A stretch of DNA of 57,843 nucleotides. It comes from Actinomycetota bacterium. GTDB taxonomy: Bacteria; Actinomycetota; Humimicrobiia; Humimicrobiales; Humimicrobiaceae. The stretch is from positions 70,001-127,843 of the forward strand of contig JAQVDY010000003.1 of assembly GCA_028698215.1 (NCBI GenBank), written 5' to 3'. Positions 1 to 10,965 of this stretch are shown piece after piece (position 1 is the first letter of the stretch; each line of letters begins with the position of its first letter). The notes below the pieces were generated by a model. That model was not told the DNA's origin. It ran no database searches and worked only from the letters and a program-made list of their open reading frames with translations. The position numbers were made by a program, and so were the translations under genes.

Positions 1-2107
<2,107 letters not shown>

Positions 2108-2162
2108 TTTTCTATAGAATGCTATGAAGTTTTGAGAGAATACTTTAAAAAGTTATTTAAGC

Positions 2163-2280
2163 TTACGGTGGCAATAGCGAAGGGGTAACACCTGTTCCCA
2201 TCCCGAACACAGAAGTTAAGCCTTTCAGCGCCGATGGTACTGCACTGGAGACGGTGTGGGAGAGTAGGTAGCCGCCGTTT
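2163..2280 (+). rRNA. rrf: 5S ribosomal RNA
   Basis: About 118 nt, 55 nt after the 23S end with no tRNA between. The terminal helix is visible: ACGGTGGC at 2165-2172 pairs with GCCGCCGT at 2271-2278. The interior carries the conserved CCCATCCCGAACACAGAAG block. A run of seven T (2278-2284) directly follows the 3' strand, so the terminal helix may also serve as the operon terminator. Confidence 0.95.
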
Positions 2281-2284
2281 TTTT

Positions 2285-2538
2285 ATGCCCATTATTTAAC
2301 AAATTTAAAATATTTAAACTCTTCCTCCAGTCTTCTTTTAATAAGAACCCTGCTATATTTAAAAAAAATAAATAATTTTTCTAAATATTAAAAAATACGA
2401 AATAATTTGCAAAACTGAAATAAAAGTAAAAAAATAATAAATTATTACCTAAATTTTAAATATTTGTAATATTTACTATATATATTGTAAAATTTAAGAT
2501 ATAATTTTTAAAAATTGAATAATAACAAAAGGAAAACC
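2285..2538 (+). promoter_or_regulatory. AT-rich spacer with probable pckG promoter
   Basis: This 254-bp gene-free stretch is extremely AT-rich. A TATAAT box at 2500-2505 is the only strong element; no good -35 box sits 16-18 bp upstream. Initiation about 7 bp downstream of the box would leave a leader of roughly 27 nt that holds the ribosome site AAAAGGA at 2527-2533. I see no RNA gene or repeat in the rest. Confidence 0.4.
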
Positions 2539-4413
2539 ATGAAATTAAAATTAGAAGAAATCAAATCCAAGTTAGATGAAAAAAATTTTAACAAACTGAT
2601 TAAAATAGGTAACCCTTTCCTAATTGATTTCATAGTAAAATATGTAAAATTACTGAATCCTGACAGCATATTTGTAAACAGCGACACTGCTGAAGATCTT
2701 CAATATATAAGGGATAAAGCATTGGCTGACAGGGAAGAAAAAAAATTAGCATTAGAAGGGCATACTGTCCATTTTGATGGAATTAACGACCAGGCTAGGG
2801 ATAAAAAAAGGACTAAATTCCTAATAGATGAAAACAGCGAGCTAACCAGTGAATATAATACCATTGACAAAAAAGAAGGCTCAGAAGAGCTGGATAGTTT
2901 GTTTAAAGACATTATGAGGGGCAGGGAATTAATAATTGGATTTTACAGTTTAGGGCCCAACAACTCTGTATTTTCAATTCCTGCTGTTCAATTAACTGAT
3001 TCCAGTTATGTAGCGCATTCTGAAAACATATTGTATCGACCAGGTTACCAGGAATTTATAAAATCCGGACAGGCCGATAGGTTTTTTAAATTTGTACACT
3101 CAGAAGGAAAACTGGAGAACGCGGTTAGCGTAGATGTGGATAAAAGAAGGGTATATATAGATACACAGAATGAAATTGTGTATTCAGTTAACACCCAATA
3201 TGGTGGAAATACAATAGGCTTAAAAAAACTAGCTATGCGGCTGGGTATTAAACGGGCATCACAGGAAGGATGGCTTACCGAGCATATGTTTATAAGTGGA
3301 ATCCATGGTCCCCGGGATAGAGTAACCTATTTTATGGGAGCTTTTCCTTCTATGTGCGGCAAGACCTCTACTGCCATGATTCCTACAGAAACCATAATAG
3401 GCGATGACATAGCCTATATCAGGAAAGTAAATGGTAAAATAATGGCAGTAAATGTAGAAGAAGGCCTGTTTGGCATAATTAAAGACATTAATCCGGAAGA
3501 CGATCCCATTATATGGGAAGTGCTGCATAGTCCCAACGAGACTATATTTTCCAATATTCTGGTAACTGAGGACCTTCAGACTTACTGGATCGGTAAACCG
3601 GTGGATGAGCCTTCAAAAGGTATAAATTTTGCGGGGCAGTGGTGGCCCGGTAAAAAGGATGAGAGCGGCAATGAAATAACTCCTTCCCATAAGAATGCTA
3701 GATTTACTACCAATTTGAGAAATCTTAAGAATTTGGATCCTAATTATAACAATCCTGAAGGGGTGCCTATAGGAGGAATAGTTTATGGTGGCCGTGATTC
3801 GGATACCAATGTACCGGTACTGGAAGCTTATGATTGGACGCATGGCATAGTTACAATTGGAGCATCACTGGAATCTGAGACTACAGCCGCAACCTTAGGC
3901 AAAACTGGGGTAAGAACTTTTAACCCCATGTCTAACATGGACTTTCTTTCTGTACCTATGGGAAGATATTTAGAGATGAATATTGGTTTTGGCCAAAATT
4001 TAAGCAATCCTCCTAAAATATTTGGAGTAAACTATTTTCTAAAGGACGATCAGGGAAATTATATCAGTTCTATTTTAGATAAAAGGGTATGGTTAAAATG
4101 GATGGAACTAAGGGTTCATGATGAAGTAGGGGCTATTGATATCGGTACCGGCTACATACCCAAATATGATGATTTACAAGAGTTATTTAAACAGGTTCTG
4201 GGTAAAGATTATTCACTTCAGGAGTATGAGCTCCAGTTTAGCTTAAGGGTAGTGCAAAACCTTTCCAAGATTGAAAGGATAACTGGCATCTACAATAAAT
4301 CTGAAAGCAAAATACCTCCTGTGCTCTTTGACATACTAGAAAAACAAAAAAGAAAATTATTGGAAATGCAGCAGCAGTATGGTGATTGCATTAAGCCTGA
4401 ACAGTTTTCTTAA
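2539..4413 (+). CDS. pckG: Phosphoenolpyruvate carboxykinase (GTP)
   Basis: Interconverts oxaloacetate and phosphoenolpyruvate using GTP/GDP in the cytoplasm, linking the C4 acids to gluconeogenesis or, in reverse, to anaplerotic CO2 fixation. The 624-residue length fits the GTP family. Motifs seen in order are SYVAHSENILYR (phosphate/PEP binding), QYGGNTIGLKK, WLTEHMFI (metal ligands), the P-loop FPSMCGKTS with reactive Cys near residue 273, kinase-2 GDDIAYI near 288, and PEGVPIGGIVYGGR. The ATG at 2539 is preferred to an in-frame TTG at 2515 because AAAAGGA lies 5-11 bp upstream of the ATG and because the TATAAT box at 2500 would leave the TTG with no leader. Its stop overlaps the convergent DUF1015 gene. 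Confidence 0.95.
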   Translation: MKLKLEEIKSKLDEKNFNKLIKIGNPFLIDFIVKYVKLLNPDSIFVNSDTAEDLQYIRDKALADREEKKLALEGHTVHFDGINDQARDKKRTKFLIDENSELTSEYNTIDKKEGSEELDSLFKDIMRGRELIIGFYSLGPNNSVFSIPAVQLTDSSYVAHSENILYRPGYQEFIKSGQADRFFKFVHSEGKLENAVSVDVDKRRVYIDTQNEIVYSVNTQYGGNTIGLKKLAMRLGIKRASQEGWLTEHMFISGIHGPRDRVTYFMGAFPSMCGKTSTAMIPTETIIGDDIAYIRKVNGKIMAVNVEEGLFGIIKDINPEDDPIIWEVLHSPNETIFSNILVTEDLQTYWIGKPVDEPSKGINFAGQWWPGKKDESGNEITPSHKNARFTTNLRNLKNLDPNYNNPEGVPIGGIVYGGRDSDTNVPVLEAYDWTHGIVTIGASLESETTAATLGKTGVRTFNPMSNMDFLSVPMGRYLEMNIGFGQNLSNPPKIFGVNYFLKDDQGNYISSILDKRVWLKWMELRVHDEVGAIDIGTGYIPKYDDLQELFKQVLGKDYSLQEYELQFSLRVVQNLSKIERITGIYNKSESKIPPVLFDILEKQKRKLLEMQQQYGDCIKPEQFS

Positions 4414-5663
4414 TAACTGTCAAGTTTATACATGACCAGTCCAGTGCAGGGTTTAGGATAGAAATAAGTTGATTTCTGGGGCATCAGGTATCCCTGCCTG
4501 GATAAGGTTTCTACCTCGCTAACACTAGGAGCATTGAGCAATATGCCCATATTGTATTTTCCCTTGTCCAGCTCTGATTTTAAATGCTGCCATGAATGGG
4601 TAAAATCAATGTTTTTAACCATGCTTTTTCCCAATCCCTGGTCCAATAATACATTATGCAATATATTTACATCCAAGTCCTGCCATAAATCATTTTTTAG
4701 AAGATTATTTTTGTAATCGGCTTCCAGCGTAAGGCCGTTGCCCATATAAATGAGAAAGGATTTGATTTGGTTGTTTTTCCTATCTACTAGAAATTGGTCT
4801 ATTGAAAAACCATCATAAGTTTTTATTTTTATATTAAAATAAGGGCTTATTTTATCTATTATCTGCTCTATTTTTAAGGGTTTTTCAGTTTCTACCAATC
4901 TATAGGTAGGATAGATGGCAATATCTTTCTGGTAGCTGTTTACAAAAAGGGTTAAAATATATTCATGCCCTTGGCCTGGCCAGCCTTCCTGGTTGGCTTT
5001 CTGGCCATATATTCTTGAAGTTTCATAACGGTGATGCCCATCCGCTATCAAAACCTGTTTGGCAGCCATTAACTTAATTATTTTTTGAATTAAATCCGGC
5101 TGGCATAACTTCCATAGCCGAAATTCCAGGGTAGGGTCATAGCTGGGCTTAAACTTAAATTGTTCGGGGCAGCTGTCAGCGATCTTCTCAATAAAATTGG
5201 TCTGGTCCCGGTATATAGTGTACACCAGGCCAAAATTAGCCCGGGTACTTTCCAGAAGATTTAGGCGGTCTTGTTTAGCTTTAGGAAGGGTATTTTCATG
5301 CCTCAGCACTTTTTGGGTGCTATATTCTTCTATTTTATTTAGGCCTATAAAACCAATAATACGCTTTTTTTGACCACCTGTTTTAAATGATTCTTCTAAT
5401 AAATAAAAACACCTCTGGGATTCAAACTGGAGTATGTCCTCTCTTATCCATTGATTTAAAGTAGTAGCAGCATACAGATACTTATCCGTTGCCGGGCTGC
5501 CTGCAGGCAATATAAGATTTATAATATTATAGGGAGAAATACTTCTAAGTAAGGTGTCTTGCTGTTCGGAAATAACATCATAGGGAGGAGATACTACCTG
5601 CGAAAGATGCTTAATTTTCAAATTATTGTAAGTTAATGCCTTGAATGGTAGAATTTCTACCAC
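4410..5663 (-). CDS. DUF1015 family protein (possible SerK-like kinase)
   Basis: A 417-residue cytoplasmic protein. The N terminus (ILPFKALTYN...VVSPPYDVIS) and the ADGHHRYETS motif in the middle are hallmarks of the widespread DUF1015 family. The family has no firmly established role known to me. The DGHHR motif is shared with ParB-like free serine kinases (SerK, SbnI), so a small-molecule kinase activity is a reasonable but unproven guess. The GTG start follows GAAAGGAT. The gene is transcribed from its own promoter divergent from hypB, and its 3' end overlaps pckG by 4 bp tail to tail. Confidence 0.85.
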   Translation of the reverse strand: MVEILPFKALTYNNLKIKHLSQVVSPPYDVISEQQDTLLRSISPYNIINLILPAGSPATDKYLYAATTLNQWIREDILQFESQRCFYLLEESFKTGGQKKRIIGFIGLNKIEEYSTQKVLRHENTLPKAKQDRLNLLESTRANFGLVYTIYRDQTNFIEKIADSCPEQFKFKPSYDPTLEFRLWKLCQPDLIQKIIKLMAAKQVLIADGHHRYETSRIYGQKANQEGWPGQGHEYILTLFVNSYQKDIAIYPTYRLVETEKPLKIEQIIDKISPYFNIKIKTYDGFSIDQFLVDRKNNQIKSFLIYMGNGLTLEADYKNNLLKNDLWQDLDVNILHNVLLDQGLGKSMVKNIDFTHSWQHLKSELDKGKYNMGILLNAPSVSEVETLSRQGYLMPQKSTYFYPKPCTGLVMYKLDSY

Positions 5664-5697
5664 GGATATCCTTTCTTTTATCTTCCAAATTTGAATA

Positions 5698-5726
5698 AAT
5701 ATAAAATTGAATTAGAAATATGTCAA
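5698..5726 (-). promoter_or_regulatory. Promoter of the DUF1015 gene
   Basis: On the minus strand, TTGACA (5726-5721) is followed after 17 bp by TATATT (5703-5698), a near-consensus housekeeping promoter. It would start the transcript near 5691, about 28 nt before the GTG start. Confidence 0.65.
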
Positions 5727-5741
5727 TAAAAAATTAGTTGT

Positions 5742-5769
5742 TTGACATAGATAAAAATTTAGGTAGGAT
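5742..5769 (+). promoter_or_regulatory. Promoter of hypB, divergent
   Basis: TTGACA at 5742-5747 followed after 16 bp by TAGGAT (5764-5769). Together with the minus-strand TTGACA at 5721-5726 it makes an inverted pair of -35 boxes separated by 15 bp, so both transcripts could be co-regulated by one factor binding between them. Confidence 0.5.
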
Positions 5770-5800
5770 TGTAAATCAGAAATTTATTTATGGAGATTTT

Positions 5801-6451
5801 ATGAAAGTAAATGTAGTTGAAAATGTTTTAGCCTATAACAAGGAACATGCTGAACAAAACAGGGATTTGTTTGCTAAAAACGGTGTTTTTGTGATAAATA
5901 TTTTGTCCTCTCCAGGGGCAGGCAAAACTACTTTAATTATAGAAACATTAAAAAAACTGGAAAATGATTATGCCATTGGAGTGGTAGAAGGGGATATTTC
6001 TTCTACCCATGATGCTGAAAAAATAAAGAGATATACAGATGCTGTAGTACAAATTAACACTGGAGGCAGTTGCCACCTTAATGCTTCCATGGTAAAGAAG
6101 GCTTTGGAAAAACTGGACCTTGAAAAACTGGATATTTTATTTATAGAAAATGTTGGCAACTTGATATGTCCCGTAAATTTTGATTTGGGAGAAAATATTA
6201 TGGCAGTGCTCTCTTCCGTAAATGAGGGAGATGATAAACCTGTAAAATATCCGCCGGTATTTGTCAAAAGCGGTTTAGTTTTGTTAAACAAGATAGATAT
6301 GTTGGAAAATAGTGATTTTGACCTCGCTTTTTTCCAGGGTAAGGTGCGGAAGTTAAATCCTAAAGCTTCTCTAATTAACTTTTCCTGCAAAACCGGGGAA
6401 AATCTGGATAAATGGATAGATTGGCTAAAAACCAATAAGGACATTGGCTAG
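5801..6451 (+). CDS. hypB: Hydrogenase nickel incorporation GTPase HypB
   Basis: Metal-handling GTPase that works with HypA to insert nickel into the [NiFe] hydrogenase large subunit. It has 216 residues from the ATG at 5801, which has GGAG at 5792-5795; an in-frame TTG at 5738 lies inside the -35 region and is unlikely. Visible motifs are the P-loop SSPGAGKTT near residue 38, EGDISSTHDAEKI, the metal-site TGGSCHLNA with Cys-His, ENVGNLICP with a second Cys, and LLNKIDML. There is no histidine-rich N-terminal nickel store. It lies just upstream of the hydrogenase structural genes. HypA, its usual partner, is not in the window. Confidence 0.95.
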   Translation: MKVNVVENVLAYNKEHAEQNRDLFAKNGVFVINILSSPGAGKTTLIIETLKKLENDYAIGVVEGDISSTHDAEKIKRYTDAVVQINTGGSCHLNASMVKKALEKLDLEKLDILFIENVGNLICPVNFDLGENIMAVLSSVNEGDDKPVKYPPVFVKSGLVLLNKIDMLENSDFDLAFFQGKVRKLNPKASLINFSCKTGENLDKWIDWLKTNKDIG

Positions 6452-6519
6452 TTTTACTTTATTAATAATTTTGTTGTAAATGTTTTGTGTAAAATAGCAT
6501 TCAAGCGAAAGGAGACTCT

Positions 6520-7551
6520 ATGCTCTATAAGGTCTTAACCAAGAATGATTATGTACGGCTAGTAAAAGGGCTGATTGAGGATTACAAAATGATTGGACCC
6601 AAAAAGAAAGATAAAGCCGTTCATGATTTTGTCCATATCAAGGATATGGCAGAACTAGACACCAATTATACCCGGACTACTATACCTCCAGCTAAAAAGA
6701 TACTTTTCCCCCCCAAAGAAAAACTGGTTGAATACGAGATCGGTAATGAAATTAAAATAAAGCCGGTTATTGAAAGCGAAGAAATGATATTATTTGGAGT
6801 AAATGCCTGGGATATTAATGGCATTAACTTTTTAGACCAGTTTTTCTCTACAGACTTTGTGGATGAAAATTATTGGGAAAAAAGAGAAAAAATTACAGTA
6901 ATTGGCCTGGATATTGATCCTATTGAGACGAATTTTGCTTTGAGCATGAATGCAGAATATGCAACTGAAGGTTTTGATCTATACCTAACCGATTTAGGAG
7001 ACAGGTATTTTACCAGGGTTGCTACTGCCAAAGGTAATCAGCTGTTAAATAGTTACACAGAAGCAAAAGAAGCTACCCAGAAGGACTTTAAAGATTTTGA
7101 CAGCTATATGGATAACTACAGGTCAAAATTTACCAATAAGGTAGATATAAAAAGTTTTTATGACAACTTTGAACTTATCTATGATAATGAAGAATTTTGG
7201 AAAAAAGCAGCCAAGGATTGCTTAAGCTGCGGTTCATGCAACCTGGTATGCCCCACCTGTTTCTGTTTTAATGTGCAAGATGACCTGGAACTTAATTTAA
7301 AAAAAGGTGCTAAAACCAGGGAATGGGACTCCTGCATGATTCCGGAATACGGATTAGTTGCCGGCGGGCATAATTTCAGGCCTGACAAAGAAAACAGGCT
7401 CAAGCAAAGGTATCGATGTAAGCTTAAGACTTTTTATGATAAGTTCGGTCAGTACTCTTGTGTGGGTTGTGGAAGATGTATAGAAGCATGTTTGGCAAAA
7501 ATAAATATAGCTGAAGACATTAACTCAGTTAAGAAAGAGGTGAATGTATAA
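6520..7551 (+). CDS. hydB: Group 3b [NiFe] hydrogenase, beta (Fe-S) subunit
   Basis: Electron-transfer subunit of a cytoplasmic bidirectional NAD(P)-linked hydrogenase (sulfhydrogenase HydBGDA type). It has 343 residues. The C-terminal half carries two [4Fe-4S] motifs: CLSCGSCNLVCPTC near residues 233-246 and CVGCGRCIEAC near 314. Extra conserved cysteines lie between them (EWDSCM, RYRCKL). The N-terminal part is typical of the HydB/ShyB family and has no membrane segment. The start ATG follows GAAAGGAGA. It is the first gene of hydB-hydG-hydD-hydA, the order of Pyrococcus hydrogenase I, and its stop abuts hydG. An anaerobic sulfite-reductase-like beta subunit is the alternative, but the downstream NiFe subunits decide the call. 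Confidence 0.9.
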   Translation: MLYKVLTKNDYVRLVKGLIEDYKMIGPKKKDKAVHDFVHIKDMAELDTNYTRTTIPPAKKILFPPKEKLVEYEIGNEIKIKPVIESEEMILFGVNAWDINGINFLDQFFSTDFVDENYWEKREKITVIGLDIDPIETNFALSMNAEYATEGFDLYLTDLGDRYFTRVATAKGNQLLNSYTEAKEATQKDFKDFDSYMDNYRSKFTNKVDIKSFYDNFELIYDNEEFWKKAAKDCLSCGSCNLVCPTCFCFNVQDDLELNLKKGAKTREWDSCMIPEYGLVAGGHNFRPDKENRLKQRYRCKLKTFYDKFGQYSCVGCGRCIEACLAKINIAEDINSVKKEVNV

Positions 7552-8421
7552 ATGACTACTCCAACCAGAGAAATAGATAAACTGGATCATCACCAGAAAC
7601 TATATGAACCCTTTGTAGCAACAATTAGAAATATAAAAGAACTTTCTCCCACGGAAAAACAGTTTGATATCTATATTGATGACCCCCAGGTAAGAGAATC
7701 TTTTAATTTCTTGCCCGGTCAATTTGTAGAATTAACTATATTTGGTTTGGGAGAAGCACCATTTTCTATACCATCTTCTCCTAATAATAAAGACTATTTT
7801 GAATTATGTGTCAGGAATACGGGGAACGTATCCGGTGCCCTCCATAGAATGAAAGAAGGCGATAAAGTTGGTATTAGGGGTCCATTCGGGAATGGCACCT
7901 TTCCCTATGAAGATATGAAAGGCCATAATGTTATTATAATTGCTGGCGGTTTAGGTATGGCTCCGGTGAGGTCCCTTATTAAATACATTCTGGAAAACAG
8001 GTCAGACTATAAGAGGCTGGTAATAGTTTATGGTTCGGTAAGCCCTGAATATTTGCTTTACAGGCAAGAGTTGGAAGAATGGAAAAATAGGGATGATATA
8101 GAACTCTGTTTAACTGTTGATAACCCTGATCAATCTTGGGCAGGCGAAGTAGGGGTGTGCACAAACCTTATTCCCGGCATTGACTGCCCGGTAGATGATT
8201 CTTATGTAGTGGTATGCGGACCTCCAGTAATGTATAAATTCGTTATCAAAGAATTGGACATTAAATGCTTTAAGCCGGAAAACATTTTCCTGTCACTGGA
8301 GAGAAGGATGGAATGCGGGGTAGGTAAATGTAACCACTGCCATATTGGGGATAAACTAGCATGTGTAGATGGTCCCGTTTTTAGTTTATGGGAAATCAGG
8401 AATTTAAAGGAGGCTATATAA
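7552..8421 (+). CDS. hydG: Group 3b [NiFe] hydrogenase, gamma (FAD/NAD(P)) subunit
   Basis: Diaphorase subunit that passes electrons between FAD, a [2Fe-2S] centre and NAD(P). It has 289 residues of the ferredoxin-NADP reductase fold. Seen are the FAD site around APFSIPSSP, the nucleotide site IIAGGLGMAPVRSL, VVCGPPVMYKF, and a C-terminal [2Fe-2S] motif CGVGKCNHCHIGDKLAC (C-x4-C-x2-C-x7-C). The family also includes dihydroorotate dehydrogenase electron-transfer subunits (PyrK), but the location between HydB and HydD makes the hydrogenase role clear. Its ATG begins directly after the hydB stop, and its TAA overlaps the ATG of hydD by one base. Confidence 0.92.
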   Translation: MTTPTREIDKLDHHQKLYEPFVATIRNIKELSPTEKQFDIYIDDPQVRESFNFLPGQFVELTIFGLGEAPFSIPSSPNNKDYFELCVRNTGNVSGALHRMKEGDKVGIRGPFGNGTFPYEDMKGHNVIIIAGGLGMAPVRSLIKYILENRSDYKRLVIVYGSVSPEYLLYRQELEEWKNRDDIELCLTVDNPDQSWAGEVGVCTNLIPGIDCPVDDSYVVVCGPPVMYKFVIKELDIKCFKPENIFLSLERRMECGVGKCNHCHIGDKLACVDGPVFSLWEIRNLKEAI

Positions 8422-9164
8422 TGAATAAGCCGAAGGTAGGAGTATTTGGATTTACTGGTTGCGGCGGATGCCAGCTGGAAATATTGAATCTGGAAGACCA
8501 GCTGCTGGATTTGGTGAGTGCAGTAGACATTGTTCATTTCCGAGAAGCCATAACCGAATACAGCGACAATTATGATATAGCATTAGTAGAAGGTTCTATT
8601 ACCACCAAGCATGGAGTGGAAAGAATAGAAAAAATTGGCAGCATAGCCAAAATAATAGTAGCTGTAGGGGCTTGCGCCTGCACCGGAGGGCTAAACTGCT
8701 TGAAAAACCTTTACGGCCTGGAGAAAGCCAAAGACCTGGTGTATGGTGAAAAAAAAGATTGGATTGATTCTATTGAAGTTAAACCTATTGATGATTATGT
8801 CAAAGTAGATTATATGGTGAGGGGATGTCCTCCCAACCGGTTTGAAATAGTGGATGTAATAAGATCCTTACTGGTAGGAAGGAAACCGGAAATACCCAAC
8901 TATCCAGTTTGTGTAGAGTGCAAGAGGAATGGAAACACCTGTCTTTATGATCTGGGTCTTACTTGTATGGGGCCGGTTACCAGGGCAGGGTGCGATGCCA
9001 GGTGTCCCGGCAATGGTTCAGGATGCGATGGTTGCAGAGGCCCCATTGATGATCCTAATGTAAATGCTCAAAAAGACATAATGGTGGAATATGGGTTGAC
9101 AGTTGAGGATATAATGGAAGGCTTTAATCTATATAATGCATGTAAAAAGATTGAGCAAAAATAA
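8421..9164 (+). CDS. hydD: Group 3b [NiFe] hydrogenase, delta (small) subunit
   Basis: Small subunit carrying the Fe-S relay next to the NiFe site. It has 247 residues with no twin-arginine signal, so it is cytoplasmic. Proximal-cluster ligands are visible in GCGGCQLE (residues 10-17), GACACTGG and MVRGCPPNRF. A cysteine-rich C-terminal part (CVECKRNGNTC, GCDARCPGNGSGCDGCRGP) would hold the other clusters. The ATG at 8421 has AAAGGAGG at 8406-8413 and overlaps the hydG stop (TAATG). A longer in-frame start at 8388 lies inside hydG and is unlikely. Confidence 0.95.
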   Translation: MNKPKVGVFGFTGCGGCQLEILNLEDQLLDLVSAVDIVHFREAITEYSDNYDIALVEGSITTKHGVERIEKIGSIAKIIVAVGACACTGGLNCLKNLYGLEKAKDLVYGEKKDWIDSIEVKPIDDYVKVDYMVRGCPPNRFEIVDVIRSLLVGRKPEIPNYPVCVECKRNGNTCLYDLGLTCMGPVTRAGCDARCPGNGSGCDGCRGPIDDPNVNAQKDIMVEYGLTVEDIMEGFNLYNACKKIEQK

Positions 9165-9180
9165 TGGAGGTTAAATAATT

Positions 9181-10482
9181 ATGGCTAATACTTTTAGTAT
9201 AGAAGAAGAAAACATTTCAAGGGTAGAAGGTCACGGTGATCTTGTGCTTAATGTAAAAGATAGAAGGATAGAGCAGCTGCAATTTAGGATACCTGAGTCA
9301 CCACGGTTTTTTGAAGCCATGCTGGTAGGAAGAAAATGGGATGAGCCTTCACATATTACTTCAAGAATATGTGGTATTTGTTCTGTTGCTCATACTTATG
9401 CTTCCATCAAGGCTACTGAAGCTGCTTTTGGAGTGGTGCCTACCGATAAGATAACCAAGCTGAGAAAACTTATATTCCATCATGAGTGTGTGCAGAGTAA
9501 TGCATTGCATGTTTATTTTTTAGCAGCTCCCGATTTCTTTGGGGTAGGCAGTGCCATATCTTTGGTAGATACCCATCCAGATGTAGTAAATATTGCTTTA
9601 AGGATTAAGAAAATGGCCAATGACATGGTTAGAATCATCGGCGGAAGGGCTGTACACCCTATTAGGACTGTGGTGGGCGGATTTACCAAACTTCCTACAG
9701 AGGAAGAAATGGTTAAGATGAAAGAAATGTTAAAATCCAGCTACGCCGACCTAGAGACTACCTTGCAGTTATTAAAAACCTTAAATCTACCTGATTTTGA
9801 AAGGGAAACTGAATATATCTCCATTAGCGATCCCTTAGATTATGCTTTATATGATGGTGATATTAAATCCAGTGACGGGTGGGTAATAAATGATCAGGAT
9901 TACTTGACTAAAATAAATGAAAAGGTAGTTCAGCATTCTACCGGCAAGCATTGTTGGGCTTCCCGTGATTCCTATATGGTAGGGGCTTTGGCCAGGTTTA
10001 ATAATAACTATGAACAGCTTTCTGACCGTGCCAAAGAATACGCCCAGGAATTAGGCCTTCAGGCTCCAAATTATAATACATTCATGAACAACATAGCACA
10101 ATTTGTAGAGATAGTTCATAGCATAGATGACAGTATAAAACTTATTGATGAGCTAATGGAGGAAGGTATGGCTCAAGAGGAAGCCATGGTAGATATTAAG
10201 CCTAAAGCCAGTAGGGGAGTAGGGGTAGTCGAAGCGCCCAGGGGCCTGTTAATCCATGATTACACCTATGGTGATGATGGTAAAGTAACTAAAGCCAACC
10301 TTATAATACCCACCAATATGAATTATGCCAATGTAGAAAAAGATATGGAGGCTTTAGTGCCATCTATAATTGATAAAAGCGAAGATGAAATAAAACTGGC
10401 TTGTGAAATGCTGATCAGGGCTTATGATCCCTGTATTTCTTGCTCTACCCATTTTTTGAATGTAAAGCTAGTAAATAAATAA
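9181..10482 (+). CDS. hydA: Group 3b [NiFe] hydrogenase, alpha (catalytic large) subunit
   Basis: Catalytic subunit that oxidises H2 or reduces protons. It has 433 residues. The nickel ligands are supplied by the N-terminal RICGICSVAH (CxxC) near residues 60-70 and the C-terminal DPCISCSTH (CxxC) at the very end. Nine residues follow the final histidine and would be removed by the maturation endopeptidase. The flanking motif ISRVEGHGDL is typical. The ATG has GGAGG at 9166-9170. The protease gene follows after 12 bp, which supports a dedicated processing partner. Confidence 0.96.
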   Translation: MANTFSIEEENISRVEGHGDLVLNVKDRRIEQLQFRIPESPRFFEAMLVGRKWDEPSHITSRICGICSVAHTYASIKATEAAFGVVPTDKITKLRKLIFHHECVQSNALHVYFLAAPDFFGVGSAISLVDTHPDVVNIALRIKKMANDMVRIIGGRAVHPIRTVVGGFTKLPTEEEMVKMKEMLKSSYADLETTLQLLKTLNLPDFERETEYISISDPLDYALYDGDIKSSDGWVINDQDYLTKINEKVVQHSTGKHCWASRDSYMVGALARFNNNYEQLSDRAKEYAQELGLQAPNYNTFMNNIAQFVEIVHSIDDSIKLIDELMEEGMAQEEAMVDIKPKASRGVGVVEAPRGLLIHDYTYGDDGKVTKANLIIPTNMNYANVEKDMEALVPSIIDKSEDEIKLACEMLIRAYDPCISCSTHFLNVKLVNK

Positions 10483-10494
10483 ATTAAATCAGCT

Positions 10495-10965
10495 ATGAAT
10501 AAAAGTAATATTCCCAAAACCATTATCAGAGTTATTGGTTTTGGGAATATTTTTATGTCTGATGATGGTGTAGGAATAAAAGTACTGGAAACTTTACCCT
10601 CTTTACCCGGGAATGTAGAAGTTATAGATGGGGGCACTTCAGCAGCTGATTTAATCAATTATGCCAAACAATGTGGAAAAATAGTTATTATAGATGCAGT
10701 GGACGCTGGGCAGGAGCCTGGTGAAATTATAAGATTTGGGCTTAAGGAAATAGATCAGTTCTATAAAAATATTAGGAGCTATTCCCTGCATGATTTTGGC
10801 TTAGGCCAAGCTTTAGAGCTTATCCACCGGCTGCATTTAAAAACTGAAATAATAATAATAGGAATAAAACCGCTAAATGTAAGTTTTGGCCAGGAGCTTT
10901 CAGAAAGAGTAAAATCAAAAATAACTGAAATGGCAGAGATGGTCCTAGCAGAAATAAATGTTTAG
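10495..10965 (+). CDS. Hydrogenase maturation endopeptidase (HycI/HyaD family)
   Basis: Protease that clips the C-terminal tail of the large subunit after nickel insertion. It has 156 residues. The family signature GFGNIFMSDDGVG lies near residues 14-26, with the likely metal ligands Asp in DDGVG, Asp in IIDAVDAG near 65, and His in YSLHDFGL near 100. The first nine residues are a short extension compared with usual family members. No clear Shine-Dalgarno site precedes the ATG at 10495. A perfect hairpin with a T run (10507-10554) lies inside the first 60 bp of this frame, so expression may depend on read-through or on translation coupled to hydA. Confidence 0.88.
   Translation: MNKSNIPKTIIRVIGFGNIFMSDDGVGIKVLETLPSLPGNVEVIDGGTSAADLINYAKQCGKIVIIDAVDAGQEPGEIIRFGLKEIDQFYKNIRSYSLHDFGLGQALELIHRLHLKTEIIIIGIKPLNVSFGQELSERVKSKITEMAEMVLAEINV
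10507..10554 (+). terminator. Terminator-like hairpin inside the start of the protease gene
   Basis: AATATTCCCAAAACCA (10507-10522) and TGGTTTTGGGAATATT (10536-10551) are perfect 16-bp inverted arms around a 13-nt loop, and a five-T run (10550-10554) ends the 3' arm. The shape is that of an intrinsic terminator, though with a low-GC stem. It lies 25 bp after the hydA stop but within the next reading frame, where the right arm encodes the conserved GFGN residues. Confidence 0.6.
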
